Source of the DNA: Xenophilus sp003671765 | Lineage (GTDB): Bacteria > Pseudomonadota > Gammaproteobacteria > Burkholderiales > Burkholderiaceae_C | Direction: 5' to 3' | Assembly (NCBI GenBank): GCA_051414805.1 | Contig: CP166702.1 | Coordinates: forward strand, 4,836,001-4,900,000 | DNA: 64,000 nucleotides | In this document: positions 1 to 8,473 of the stretch, piece by piece | Layout of the letters: the number at the start of each line of letters is the position of its first letter | Numbering within the stretch: position 1 is the first letter of the stretch | The notes under the pieces: model-generated | The model's database searches: none | Seen by the model: the letters and a program-made list of their open reading frames with translations, nothing else | Told to the model about the DNA's origin: nothing | Position numbers and translations under genes: made by a program

Positions 1-1710
1 CACGGCCAGGTCCGGAGGCACGTTCATCATGCGCAAGGTCTGCTGCACGACCTCGCTGAACACCGGCGCCGCGGCCAGGCCACCGAAGTAGCGGCCGTCG
101 CCGGGCTCGTCGATCATCACGCCGACGATGATGCGCGGCTTCTCGATCGGCGCCATGCCGGTGAACCAGGCGCGGTACTTGTTGCTCGCGTAGCCCTTGC
201 CCACCTGCTTGTGCGCGGTGCCCGACTTGCCACCCACCGAGTAGCCGACGGTCTGCGCCAGCGGGCCCGTGCCGCCCGGCCCGGCCGCCATCTGCAGCAT
301 GCGGCGCACCTCGAGCGCGGTGCTGGGCGAGAACACGCGCACGCCCGTCGCCATGTCGGGCGACTTGAGCATGGTCATGGGAATCAGCTGGCCGTCGTGG
401 GCGAAGGAGGTGTACGAATGCACCATCTGCAGCAGCGAGGCCGAGATGCCGTAGCCGTAGGCCATGGTGGCCTGCTCGACCGGCTTCCAGCTCTTCCAGG
501 GGCGCAGGCGGCCGGTGACGGCGCCGGGGAACTGGATCTGCGGCTTCTGGCCGTAGCCCAGCGAGGTGAAGGTCTCCCACATCTCCTGCGGGCTCATCTT
601 CTGCGCGATCTTCAGCGCGCCGATGTTGCTGGACTTCTGGATCACGCCCTGCACGGTGAGCGCGCCGTAGTTGTGGGTGTCGCTGATGGTGAAGCCGCCG
701 AGCTGGTAGCGGCCGGGCGAGGTCTCGATGATGGTCTGCGGCTTCACGCGGCCGGCTTCCAGCGCCATCGCGATGGTGATGGGCTTCATCGTCGAGCCGG
801 GCTCGAAGACGTCGGTGAGCGCGCGGTTGCGCAACTGCTCGCCGGTGAGGTTCTGCCGCTTGTCGGGCACGTAGCTCGGGTAGTTGGCCAAGGCCAGCAG
901 CTCGCCGGTGACGGCGTCGAGCACCACCACGCTGCCGGCCTTGGCCTTGCGCGCGGTCACCGCGTCGCGCAGCTTCTGGTAGGCGAAGAACTGCACCTTG
1001 CTGTCGATGGACAGCTGGATGTCCTTGCCGTCCACCGGCGGGATCTGCTCGCCCACGCCCTCGATCACGCGGCCCAGCCGGTCCTTGATCACGCGTTGCG
1101 AGCCGGCCTTGCCGCCCAGCGCCTTGTCGAAGGCCAGCTCGATGCCTTCCTGGCCATGGTCTTCCACGTTGGTGAAACCGACCACGTGCGCGGCGGCCTC
1201 GCCCTCGGGGTACTGGCGCTTGTATTCGCGCGTCTGGTACAGGCCCTTGATGCCCAGCGCGGCGATCTGCTTGGCGATCGGCTCGTCGACCTGGCGCTGG
1301 ATCCAGACGAAGGTCTTGTCCTCGTCGGCCAGCTTCTTGTCGAGGTCCTTCTGCGGCATGCCCAGCAGCTTGGCGACCTGGCGCAGCTTGGCGGTGGTCT
1401 CGGGGTTGCCGCGCTCGATGTCTTCAGGAATGGCCCACACGCTGGGCGCGATCACGCTCGATGCGAGGATCAGGCCGTTGCGGTCGAGGATGCGGCCGCG
1501 GTTGGCCGGCAGCTCCAGCGTGCGCTCGAAGCGCACCGTGCCCTGGCGCTGGAAGAAGTCGTTGCCGATCACCTGCACGTACACCGCGCGCCCGGCCAGC
1601 ACGCAGAAGCCGAAGCCGATGGCCGCGACGATGAACTTGCTGCGCCAGACGGGCGTCTTGCTCGCCAGCAGCGGAGAGGTGGTGTAGCGCACGCTGCGGC
1701 CGGTGCTCAT
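1..1710 (-). CDS. ftsI: Peptidoglycan transpeptidase FtsI (PBP3), 3' end cut by window edge
   Basis: Septal class B penicillin-binding protein that cross-links peptidoglycan during division. The 570 codons present contain a short cytoplasmic N-terminus, one membrane segment (about residues 27-45), the dimerisation region with an NRGRILDRNG motif, and the transpeptidase domain. The active-site motif STMK places the nucleophile at Ser306, SSN follows, and KSGTAHK is near residue 495; these spacings match the known E. coli enzyme. The ATG overlaps the ftsL stop as ATGA. The frame is open to base 1, so only the last few C-terminal residues are missing. It lies downstream of ftsL in the dcw cluster and is probably co-transcribed from the mraZ promoter. 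Confidence 0.96.
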   Translation of the reverse strand, partial: MSTGRSVRYTTSPLLASKTPVWRSKFIVAAIGFGFCVLAGRAVYVQVIGNDFFQRQGTVRFERTLELPANRGRILDRNGLILASSVIAPSVWAIPEDIERGNPETTAKLRQVAKLLGMPQKDLDKKLADEDKTFVWIQRQVDEPIAKQIAALGIKGLYQTREYKRQYPEGEAAAHVVGFTNVEDHGQEGIELAFDKALGGKAGSQRVIKDRLGRVIEGVGEQIPPVDGKDIQLSIDSKVQFFAYQKLRDAVTARKAKAGSVVVLDAVTGELLALANYPSYVPDKRQNLTGEQLRNRALTDVFEPGSTMKPITIAMALEAGRVKPQTIIETSPGRYQLGGFTISDTHNYGALTVQGVIQKSSNIGALKIAQKMSPQEMWETFTSLGYGQKPQIQFPGAVTGRLRPWKSWKPVEQATMAYGYGISASLLQMVHSYTSFAHDGQLIPMTMLKSPDMATGVRVFSPSTALEVRRMLQMAAGPGGTGPLAQTVGYSVGGKSGTAHKQVGKGYASNKYRAWFTGMAPIEKPRIIVGVMIDEPGDGRYFGGLAAAPVFSEVVQQTLRMMNVPPDLAV

Positions 1711-2072
1711 CGCGTCCTCCCCGAGGCGGCCGCCGGGCGCGCGCCGGCGGCGCCGGTGGCGGCAGGCGCAGCGGGCGGCGCCGGCGGCACGGCCGGGATC
1801 ACGCTGCCGTCCGGCCGCACGTAGAGCGTCATCGCCGGCGTGGTGGTCCGCATCTTGATCTGCTCCTTCGCGAGGCGCTCGACCCGCAGGGGCGTGGCCT
1901 GGGCGCGCTTCTCGACCTGCAGGCGCTCGAACTCGGTCTCCAGCACGCGCGACTCGCTCTGCGCCTTGTAGTACTGGGTGTAGAGCTGGCGCGACTGGTA
2001 CTGCGTGTGCACCAGGAACATGGCGGTGCCGAGCACGGCCAGCAGCAGCAGCAGGTTCAGGCGCGTGATCAT
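1707..2072 (-). CDS. ftsL: Cell division protein FtsL
   Basis: Small bitopic division protein of 121 residues that acts with FtsB and FtsQ at the septum. A hydrophobic segment at about residues 4-22 is followed by a coiled-coil-like periplasmic stretch (about 25-80), then a low-complexity Ala/Pro tail of about 35 residues that is longer than the usual FtsL C-terminus. It overlaps rsmH by 4 bp upstream and ftsI by 4 bp downstream, which suggests translational coupling. The sequence of FtsL is poorly conserved, so position in the cluster is the strongest evidence. Confidence 0.9.
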   Translation of the reverse strand: MITRLNLLLLLAVLGTAMFLVHTQYQSRQLYTQYYKAQSESRVLETEFERLQVEKRAQATPLRVERLAKEQIKMRTTTPAMTLYVRPDGSVIPAVPPAPPAAPAATGAAGARPAAASGRTR

Positions 2073-3025
2073 CGGGCGCCTCCGGCGGGCTCGGCCTCGG
2101 TGCGCTCGGCCACGCGCAGGATGGCGCTGCGCGCGCGCGGGTTGGCCTGCACCTCGGCCTCGGAAGGCTTGATGCGCCCCAGCGCCTTGAGCCTCATCGC
2201 CTTGGGCGCGGCAAAGGGCGCGCGCCGGTCGTAGACCTCGCGCGAATGCGTGGCGATGAACTGCTTGACGATGCGGTCCTCCAGCGAGTGGAAGCTGATC
2301 ACCGCCAGCCGGCCTCCGGGTTGCAGCACGGTCAGGCTCGCCTCTAGCGCCTGTTGCAGCTCTTCAAGCTCGGCGTTGATGAAAATCCGAAGAGCCTGAA
2401 ATGTGCGCGTTGCAGGGTTCTGGCCCGGCTCGCGGGTTTTGACCGTGCCAGCCACGAGCTCGGCCAGTTCGGCGGTGGTTGAAATTGGGCCCCGTTCCTG
2501 TCGGCGAGCAGCAATCGCCTTTGCAATCTGAACAGCAAACCGTTCTTCGCCATAGTCACGAATCACCTCTGCAATCTGCTGTGGTTCGGCCGTTGCCAGC
2601 CAGTCGGCCACGCTCTGGCCGCGCGTGGTGTCCATGCGCATGTCCAGCGGGCCGTCGAAACGAAAAGAAAAACCCCGTGCGGGGTCGTCGATCTGCGGGG
2701 AGCTGACACCGAGGTCCATCAGGACGCCGGCCACGCTGCCCGGTGGCAGCGCCCCCAGCGCCGCGAAGCCCTCGTGCCGGATGGAAAAACGCGCATCGGG
2801 GATGCGCGCTGCTTCGGCCACCGCTTCCGCGTCCTTGTCGAACGCGATCAGCCGGCCCTCGCGCGCCAGCCGCGAGAGCAGCAGCCGCGCATGCCCGCCG
2901 CGGCCGAAGGTCGCATCCACGAAGGTGCCCAGGTGTCCGCCCTCGGGCGCGGTGGGCGCCGCTGCGAGGACGGCGTCGACCGTCTCGTTCAGCAACACGG
3001 TCGTGTGGGTCAGAGGAAGGCTCAA
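2069..3025 (-). CDS. rsmH: 16S rRNA m4C1402 methyltransferase RsmH (MraW)
   Basis: SAM-dependent N4-methyltransferase acting on C1402 of 16S rRNA; 318 residues, the usual length. It opens with HTTVLLNETVDA and carries the SAM-binding stretch around FVDATFGRGGHA, then LMDLGVSSPQ and the conserved NPATRTFQALRIFINAEL block. It starts 12 bp after mraZ and overlaps ftsL by 4 bp. Oddity: between about 2380 and 2600 the codons abruptly become AT-ending (ATT, GCT, GCA, CGT, TAT, TTT), unlike the GC-ending codons before and after, while the protein remains normal; this may mark an imported segment. Confidence 0.96.
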   Translation of the reverse strand: MSLPLTHTTVLLNETVDAVLAAAPTAPEGGHLGTFVDATFGRGGHARLLLSRLAREGRLIAFDKDAEAVAEAARIPDARFSIRHEGFAALGALPPGSVAGVLMDLGVSSPQIDDPARGFSFRFDGPLDMRMDTTRGQSVADWLATAEPQQIAEVIRDYGEERFAVQIAKAIAARRQERGPISTTAELAELVAGTVKTREPGQNPATRTFQALRIFINAELEELQQALEASLTVLQPGGRLAVISFHSLEDRIVKQFIATHSREVYDRRAPFAAPKAMRLKALGRIKPSEAEVQANPRARSAILRVAERTEAEPAGGAR

Positions 3026-3037
3026 GCTCGGACCCCA

Positions 3038-3466
3038 TCAGAACGCGAGGTCCTGCAGCGCCTGCGGGTCCATGGCCGCGAGGGCCTCGGCTTCCTTGGC
3101 GTCGTGCGTGGCCTTGTCCCACAGCTCGAAATGCGTGCCCATGCCCAGCAGCAGGGTGTCGCGCGCGATGTTGGCGGCGGCGCGCAATTCGGGCGACACC
3201 AGCACGCGGCCGGTGCCGTCCATCTCGACGTCCATGGCGTTGCCCAGGAACAGGCGCTTGTACCACTGGGCGTTCATGGGCAGCGCCGCGATCTTGTCGC
3301 GGAACTTTTCCCATTCGGGACGCGGGAAGATCATCAGGCAGCCGTGGGGGTGCCGCGTGATGGTGAGCTGGCCGGCGGCCGTCGCGAGCAGGACGTCACG
3401 ATGCCGGGTCGGCACGGACAGCCGCCCCTTGGCATCCAGACTCAGCGATGAAGCGCCCTGAAACAC
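3038..3466 (-). CDS. mraZ: Transcriptional regulator / division regulator MraZ
   Basis: AbrB/MraZ-fold DNA-binding protein that represses the dcw cluster by binding upstream of its own gene. The protein has two MraZ repeats: SLSLDAKGRLSVPTRHRD near the N-terminus and EMDGTGRVLVSPELR in the second half. A longer frame extends to 3532, but the family begins at (M)FQGASSLSLD. I therefore choose the GTG at 3466, giving 142 residues; this also leaves the operator repeats at 3520-3553 outside the coding region. First gene of the mraZ-rsmH-ftsL-ftsI run. Confidence 0.93.
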   Translation of the reverse strand: MFQGASSLSLDAKGRLSVPTRHRDVLLATAAGQLTITRHPHGCLMIFPRPEWEKFRDKIAALPMNAQWYKRLFLGNAMDVEMDGTGRVLVSPELRAAANIARDTLLLGMGTHFELWDKATHDAKEAEALAAMDPQALQDLAF

Positions 3467-3519
3467 GACCACGAAACCCCGATTTGGCAGTTGCCGGGCC
3501 CCGGGACGGGGTTTGCCGA

Positions 3520-3553
3520 CACTTTTTCCCACTTAACTGCACTTTTTTGCACT
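3520..3553 (-). promoter_or_regulatory. MraZ box: four AGTG repeats at exact 10-bp spacing
   Basis: Read on the minus strand, AGTG occurs four times with starts exactly 10 bp apart; on the plus strand these are CACT at 3520, 3530, 3540 and 3550. The third copy is extended to GTGGG. Known MraZ operators are direct TGGG-type repeats with one-helical-turn spacing just upstream of mraZ, so this is very likely the autoregulatory site. It lies 54-87 bp upstream of the chosen GTG start. Confidence 0.8.
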
Positions 3554-3675
3554 GTAGCAGGAAACGCCTGGGGCACAACGGTTCGGTCGCGCTATTTTTT
3601 GTAATGGAATCAACGACTTAGCGATGATTTCGCAAAAAGATTTGGAGCGAAAAGTCGTTTGAAAGTAAGCACTTA

Positions 3676-3712
3676 GCCGGCGCACTGAAAGTGATGCTTC
3701 AAGCGCGCCGGC
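3676..3712 (-). terminator. Inverted repeat downstream of hslU, possible terminator
   Basis: GCCGGCGC (3676-3683) pairs with GCGCCGGC (3705-3712), and TGAA/TTCA inside extend the hairpin. It lies just after the hslU stop and before the dcw promoter region. No strong T-run follows on the minus strand, so a rho-independent role is uncertain. Confidence 0.4.
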
Positions 3713-3724
3713 AAACCGGCCGTG

Positions 3725-5050
3725 TCAGAGGATGAAGCGCGAAAGGTCCTCGTCGTGGCTGACTTCCGAAAGCCGTGCGTCGACGTAGGATGCGTCGATG
3801 CGCACGCTCTGCCCCTGCAGGCGCGCCGCATCGAAGCTCACCTCGTCCAGGAGCCGCTCCATCACCGTCGACAACCGCCGCGCGCCGATGTTCTCCGTGC
3901 GCTCGTTGACGTCGAAGGCGATGCTGGCCAGGCGCGTGATGCCGTCGGGCGTGAACTCCAGCGTCACGCCCTCGGTCGCCAGCAGCGCCTGGTACTGCTT
4001 GACGAGCGAGGCCCGCGTCTGCGTCAGGATGCTCTCGAAATCGGCGACCGACAGCGACTGCAGCTCGACGCGGATCGGAAAGCGCCCCTGCAGCTCGGGG
4101 ATCAGGTCGCTCGGCTTGCTCAGGTGGAAGGCGCCGCTGGCGATGAAAAGGATGTGGTCGGTGCGCACCACGCCGTACTTGGTCGTGACGGCCGTGCCCT
4201 CCACCAGCGGCAGCAGGTCGCGCTGCACGCCCTGGCGCGACACGTCGGCACCCTGCGCCTCGCTGCGCGTGGCCACCTTGTCGATCTCGTCGATGAAGAC
4301 GATGCCGTTCTGCTCGGCGTTGGCGATGGCCTGGGCGCGCACGTCGTCCTCGTTGAGCAGCTTGCCCGCCTCCTCGTCGGTGAGCAGGCGCAGCGCCTCG
4401 GCGATCTTGAGCTTGCGGGTCTTGCGCTTGCCCTGACCGAACTGGCTGAACATGCCCTTGAGCTGCTCGGTCATCTCCTCCATGCCGGCCGGGCCCATGA
4501 TCTCCAGCGGCGCTCGGACGTCGGCGACCTCGATCTCGATCTCCTTGTCGTCCAGCTGCTTCTCGCGCAGCTTCTTTCGGAACGCCTGGCGCGTCGCGTT
4601 GGCGCTGTCGCCGGTGGCACGGCCCTCGGCATCGCGCGCGGCCGGCAGCAGCACGTCGAGGATGCGCTCCTCGGCCGCGTCCTCGGCCCGCATGCGGACC
4701 TTGGCGCTCTCGGCCTCGCGGGTCTGCTTGACCGAGATCTCGGCCAGGTCGCGGATGATCGAATCGACGTCCTTGCCCACGTAGCCGACCTCGGTGAACT
4801 TGGTGGCCTCGACCTTGATGAAGGGCGCATCGGCCAGGCGCGCCAGCCGCCGGGCGATCTCGGTCTTGCCCACGCCCGTGGGGCCGATCATGAGGATGTT
4901 CTTGGGCGTGATCTCGTGGCGCAGCTTGTCGTCGACCTGCTGGCGGCGCCAGCGGTTGCGCAGCGCGATGGCCACGGCACGCTTCGCCTGCGGCTGGCCG
5001 ACGATGTGGTTGTCGAGTTCGGAGACGATTTCCTGGGGGGTCATGGACAT
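3725..5050 (-). CDS. hslU: ATP-dependent protease ATPase subunit HslU (ClpY)
   Basis: AAA+ unfoldase that feeds substrates to the HslV peptidase in the cytoplasm. With the ATG at 5050 (MSMTPQEIV) the protein is 441 residues, the normal size; an in-frame extension to 5107 adds unconserved residues and runs into a repeat element. Visible motifs: Walker A GPTGVGKT at about 56-63, the pore motif region GYVGKD, Walker B VFIDEIDK, the charged I-domain insertion, and the C-terminal LSRFIL tail that activates HslV. It follows hslV with a 142-bp gap occupied by a repeat, which is wider than in most hslVU operons. Confidence 0.97.
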   Translation of the reverse strand: MSMTPQEIVSELDNHIVGQPQAKRAVAIALRNRWRRQQVDDKLRHEITPKNILMIGPTGVGKTEIARRLARLADAPFIKVEATKFTEVGYVGKDVDSIIRDLAEISVKQTREAESAKVRMRAEDAAEERILDVLLPAARDAEGRATGDSANATRQAFRKKLREKQLDDKEIEIEVADVRAPLEIMGPAGMEEMTEQLKGMFSQFGQGKRKTRKLKIAEALRLLTDEEAGKLLNEDDVRAQAIANAEQNGIVFIDEIDKVATRSEAQGADVSRQGVQRDLLPLVEGTAVTTKYGVVRTDHILFIASGAFHLSKPSDLIPELQGRFPIRVELQSLSVADFESILTQTRASLVKQYQALLATEGVTLEFTPDGITRLASIAFDVNERTENIGARRLSTVMERLLDEVSFDAARLQGQSVRIDASYVDARLSEVSHDEDLSRFIL

Positions 5051-5081
5051 GGGTGGGCCTGTCAATTGCTGGAGGCGGGTT

Positions 5082-5186
5082 CGGACTTCCGTGCGCGAAG
5101 GACGCAAAAGGGAAATCCAGAGATTCGAGATGGCTCTCTTTCGCGAAACTTCGCGTGGTTTCGCGTTGTTCGCGTGCGGACGCCCG
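5082..5186. repeat. Degenerate copy of palindromic intergenic element, hslV-hslU gap
   Basis: The ends (CGGACTTCCGTGCGCGAAGG... and ...GTTCGCGTGCGGACGCCCG on the plus strand) and internal TTTCGCG/CTTCGCG blocks resemble the 121-bp element at 9599-9719, but the terminal arms are no longer perfect complements. It fills most of the gap between the hslV stop and the hslU start and would fold in the hslVU mRNA. Confidence 0.6.
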
Positions 5187-5192
5187 TATGGG

Positions 5193-5738
5193 CTACAGCG
5201 ATTCGACCGTGTGGTGCATGTTGGTGTAGATGCACAGCTCGCCCGCGATCTCGAGCGACTTCTTCACCACCTCGTGCGCCGGCAGCTCGGTGTTGTCGAT
5301 CAGCGCCTTGGCCGCCGACTGCGCATAGGCGCCGCCCGAGCCGATGGCCACGATGCCGCCTTCGGGCTCCAGCACGTCGCCGTTGCCGGTGATGATGAGC
5401 GAGGTGGTCGCGTCGGCCACCGCCAGCATCGCCTCGAGCCGCCGCAGCACGCGGTCGGTGCGCCAGTCCTTGGTCAGCTCGATGGCGGCGCGGGCCAGGT
5501 GGCCCTGGTGCTTCTCGAGCTTGGCCTCGAAGCGTTCGAACAGGGTGAAGGCGTCGGCCGTGGCGCCCGCGAACCCCGCCAGCACCTTGCCGTGGTAGAG
5601 CCGGCGCACCTTGCGCGCCGACCCCTTGATGACGATGTTGCCAAGCGTGACCTGCCCGTCCCCGCCGATGGCGACCTGGTCGCCCTGGGGGGTCTTGCGG
5701 CGGACGCTGACGATGGTGGTTCCGTGAAACTGTTCCAT
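5193..5738 (-). CDS. hslV: ATP-dependent protease peptidase subunit HslV (ClpQ)
   Basis: Threonine protease of the proteasome-like HslUV complex. 181 residues. A six-residue propeptide (MEQFHG) precedes TTIVSVRR, so removal of the propeptide exposes the N-terminal catalytic threonine. The family blocks GGDGQVTLGN, GFAGATADAFTLFERFE and IGSGGAYAQSAAKAL are all present. It precedes hslU in the same orientation. Size and motifs are standard. Confidence 0.97.
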   Translation of the reverse strand: MEQFHGTTIVSVRRKTPQGDQVAIGGDGQVTLGNIVIKGSARKVRRLYHGKVLAGFAGATADAFTLFERFEAKLEKHQGHLARAAIELTKDWRTDRVLRRLEAMLAVADATTSLIITGNGDVLEPEGGIVAIGSGGAYAQSAAKALIDNTELPAHEVVKKSLEIAGELCIYTNMHHTVESL

Positions 5739-5805
5739 CGTAGGGACATGGGGCCGCCCGGGGCGGTTGCAAGGGCCGGCGCACGGCGCGCGCCGACGCC
5801 GTCGG

Positions 5806-7362
5806 TCAGTGGCGCGGGCTCAGCAGGGCATGGTCCGCCACGCCCGCGAGACGGAACAGGGCAAGCAGCAGGCGATGCAGGTCCACCAGCTCGACGCGCT
5901 GGCCCCGGGCGTCGCGCGCCATGACCCACGTCAGCAGGGCGCCGACGCCGGCGAAATCGGCCCGTACCAGGGCCGCACACGAGATGGCAGGCGCCTGCGC
6001 CTCGGCCAGTTCGGCATCGAGCCGCTGCCAGGTCCCGGCCGACTCGCCCGTGAGCTCGCCCGACAGCCGGGCCGGCTGGGCGTGCGGCGCGTCGGCGGTC
6101 GGCGCATCGTCCATCATGCGCAAGCCGCCAGGACGGCTTTGCCGAGGTGCGTCGAGGGAGGCGTACTGGCCTACCGGTTCCTGCCAGGCAGGCGGCGATA
6201 CCTCGTAGGTGATGCAGTAGTTGAGCGCGACCAGTTCGAAGTCCTCGCCCAGATGCATGGCACGCAACACGGCCAGGTACAGCTGCCACCAGGCGAGGTC
6301 GGTGCTGCGGTCGGTGAGCGGCGTGGCCTCGGCCAGGACGCCGACCAGCCGCTCCGCGCCCGCGAAGCGCAGCTGCACGGGGGAGTCGCCCCAATGCGCG
6401 AACAGGGTTGCCAGCGGCGCGACCGCCGTCGGATCGATGCGCCCCAGCGCACGCCAGTCGATGCGCCACACGGCGCCGGCGCGCGAGAGGGCCTGCGTCA
6501 GGTCGACCAGGCTGTCGCGGTTCAGTTCGGCGGGGCAGTACCAGTCGACGCCGCTGTCCGGATGCGCTTCGGCACCGACCTGCACGTGGCGGGCGAGGAG
6601 GCGCAGCGATACCCACTCGGGCGCCGGCCGCTTGAAGCGCTGGGCGTAGCGGGTGCTGGCCGCACCGAATTTCTCCGCATCGCCCGTGGCCCGGTAGAGG
6701 TCGAGGAGCGCCCGCCAGGTCTCTTCGTGGTCGGCGTAGAGGCCGCTGCCGGCCACGGCCTGCAGCAGGATGGCTTCGGCACCCGCGTCGTCGCCGTGCG
6801 CGAAGCGGATCGCCGCCTGGTCCAGCGCCGTCTCCGCGGCGAACTGCGATGCGCCCACGGGGAAAGCGACAGGCTCCGAATCGGCCTGCAGCGGCGGCGG
6901 CATGCCGGGCGCGGTGTCGGCGTAGGCGCGGGCGTGCTGGGCCGCCAGCGGGTCGGGCGCCGAACCCGCAGCCCCGTTCGCACCTTCGCCCTGCGGACGC
7001 CCCTTCCACCACTGCTGCGACATCTGCTCCTCGATCTCGTCGATCTTCTTGAGCGTCAGCGCCCGGCCATCGGTCTTGCCGGAAGTGTTGAGGTTGAAGG
7101 ACGAGGGCGAGCCGCCCTGCTCACGGGCGCCGGCCGCTTCGCGCTGGCGCAGCTTGCGCAGCATGTCGAACTCGCGCCGGCGCACGAAATCGTTGCGCTG
7201 GCGGCGCTCGATCATCTCCTTGAGCGCCTCGCGGCTGTAGCCGGTCTCAGCCGGCGCCTCCTGGCCCTCGGAAGAAGCGTCGAGCTCCGACCAATCCTTC
7301 AGCGGATTGCGGACGAACTTCGCCACCTTGGACAGGAGGCGGTTGCCGTCTTCCTTGGCCAT
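5806..7362 (-). CDS. STAS-domain-containing protein of unknown role
   Basis: 518-residue soluble protein. The N-terminal ~130 residues are charged and helical (REALKEMIERRQRNDFVRRREFDMLRKLRQRE), a linker rich in Ala/Pro follows, and the middle has helical repeats resembling TPR packing. About residues 265-345 look like a STAS fold (WRIDWRALGRIDPTAVAPLATLF), and a second STAS-like segment is near the C-terminus (ISCAALVRADFAGVGALLTWV). Proteins of this kind commonly sit between dksA and hslV in Burkholderiales. No catalytic motif is visible; a scaffolding or regulatory role is only an inference from the STAS fold. Confidence 0.7.
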   Translation of the reverse strand: MAKEDGNRLLSKVAKFVRNPLKDWSELDASSEGQEAPAETGYSREALKEMIERRQRNDFVRRREFDMLRKLRQREAAGAREQGGSPSSFNLNTSGKTDGRALTLKKIDEIEEQMSQQWWKGRPQGEGANGAAGSAPDPLAAQHARAYADTAPGMPPPLQADSEPVAFPVGASQFAAETALDQAAIRFAHGDDAGAEAILLQAVAGSGLYADHEETWRALLDLYRATGDAEKFGAASTRYAQRFKRPAPEWVSLRLLARHVQVGAEAHPDSGVDWYCPAELNRDSLVDLTQALSRAGAVWRIDWRALGRIDPTAVAPLATLFAHWGDSPVQLRFAGAERLVGVLAEATPLTDRSTDLAWWQLYLAVLRAMHLGEDFELVALNYCITYEVSPPAWQEPVGQYASLDAPRQSRPGGLRMMDDAPTADAPHAQPARLSGELTGESAGTWQRLDAELAEAQAPAISCAALVRADFAGVGALLTWVMARDARGQRVELVDLHRLLLALFRLAGVADHALLSPRH

Positions 7363-7401
7363 CGGGCGGTCGGTCGGATCGGTCGGATCGGTGTCGGGAC
7401 C

Positions 7402-8205
7402 TCAGTCCCCGAACATCTTCTGCTTGAGCTCGCGGCGCTGCTGGGCCTCGAGCGACAGCGTGGCGGTGGGCCTCGCCAGCAGGCGGCCGACGCCGATGGG
7501 CTCGCCCGTCTCGTCGCAGTAGCCGTAGTCGCCGGCGTCGATGCGCGCGATGGACTGCTCGATCTTCTTGAGCAGCTTGCGCTCGCGGTCGCGGGTGCGC
7601 AGCTCCAGGGCGTGCTCTTCCTCGATGGTGGCGCGGTCGGCCGGGTCGGGCACGACGACGGTGTCCTCGCGCAGGTGCTCGGTCGTCTCGCCGGCGTTGT
7701 CGAGGATGCCCTGCTTGAGTTGCTGCAGCTTCAGGCGGAAGAACGCCATCTGCTTGTCGTTCATGTACTCGCTGTCGGGCATCGCGATGACCTCGGCGTC
7801 GGTCAGTTCCTCGGCCGATTTGGATTTCCAGTTGTTCGCGAGCTTGGGATCTTTCTTGACAGCCATGGGCGGCGGCGGAACGAGGGCGGTGGACATGGTC
7901 TGTGTGAAGCTGGCCTTGGCGGCGGTGGAAGCCACCGCCTGCGGCATGGATGGAACGGTCAACTGCGTCAGGCGGGCCGAGGCTCGCGCGCGCGGGGGCA
8001 CCCCGGGGGCGGGGGCCGGCGCCGGAGCGACCACGGGTGCCGGGGCGGCGGCGGCCTTTGCGGGCTTGGGCGCGTCCTGCACCTTGGCCGCGGCAGGCGC
8101 AGCCGGCTTGCGGACCGGCGCCTTGGCGGCGGTCGCGGGCGTGGCCTTGGCGGCGGGTTTCTTCACGGTCGCTGGCTCCTTGGATTGGCTGGAACGCGCT
8201 GTCAC
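7402..8205 (-). CDS. dksA: RNA polymerase-binding transcription factor DksA, cysteine-poor, long Ala/Pro N-terminus
   Basis: Secondary-channel RNA polymerase regulator working with ppGpp. I choose the GTG at 8205 because a strong GGAGGAG ribosome site lies upstream; this gives 267 residues. The first ~110 are a Lys/Ala/Pro-rich extension absent from E. coli DksA. The coiled coil follows, with the acidic tip VPDPADRA, then the globular zinc region. Only the first of the four zinc cysteines survives: Cys230, with Thr, Ser and Ala at the other three ligand positions (233, 251, 254). This resembles zinc-independent DksA2-type proteins. Neighbour of a COG0523 GTPase, a family often linked to zinc supply. 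Confidence 0.93.
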   Translation of the reverse strand: MTARSSQSKEPATVKKPAAKATPATAAKAPVRKPAAPAAAKVQDAPKPAKAAAAPAPVVAPAPAPAPGVPPRARASARLTQLTVPSMPQAVASTAAKASFTQTMSTALVPPPPMAVKKDPKLANNWKSKSAEELTDAEVIAMPDSEYMNDKQMAFFRLKLQQLKQGILDNAGETTEHLREDTVVVPDPADRATIEEEHALELRTRDRERKLLKKIEQSIARIDAGDYGYCDETGEPIGVGRLLARPTATLSLEAQQRRELKQKMFGD

Positions 8206-8349
8206 TGGTGCTGTCTCCTCCCAAGGGCGTCCTGCGGGCGGATGCCTCGCGGTCGCCGACGTTGTCAGGGGTGCGTGCCAGTGGCGGCTCACGGGGTTAT
8301 ACCCCCGAACAAGGCCACGGACGTGCGCCAAACTGCGCCGAAAGCCTGG

Positions 8350-8369
8350 CCCGCCACTCGCGTGGCGGG
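8350..8369 (-). other. Perfect hairpin between COG0523 gene and dksA
   Basis: CCCGCCAC (8350-8357) and GTGGCGGG (8362-8369) form an 8-bp stem with a 4-base loop. It lies about 105 bp after the COG0523 stop and about 145 bp before the dksA start, with no T-run. It may be a weak terminator or a structured dksA leader. Confidence 0.4.
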
Positions 8370-8473
8370 AGGCGGCTCCCGGAACAGGCGCGCGATTGTA
8401 TAGAGAAAGAATTCGGCCGCCAGACCGGGGCGCACCCCAGGCTGGGGAGGGCTTCAGCGCCCTGCGCCGACGC

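Noticed and set aside
211..1824. Long plus-strand open frame of 537 codons opposite ftsI
   Set aside because: Rich in Arg, His, Gly and Ala with no domain; the opposite strand encodes a full PBP3 with active-site motifs. An antisense shadow caused by high GC.
3722..5392. 556-codon plus-strand open frame opposite hslU
   Set aside because: Antisense shadow; hslU on the minus strand is unmistakable.
8292..8307. GGGGTTATACCCCC palindrome as a dksA promoter
   Set aside because: The TATAAC centre has no -35 partner at normal spacing; kept as an unproven coincidence.
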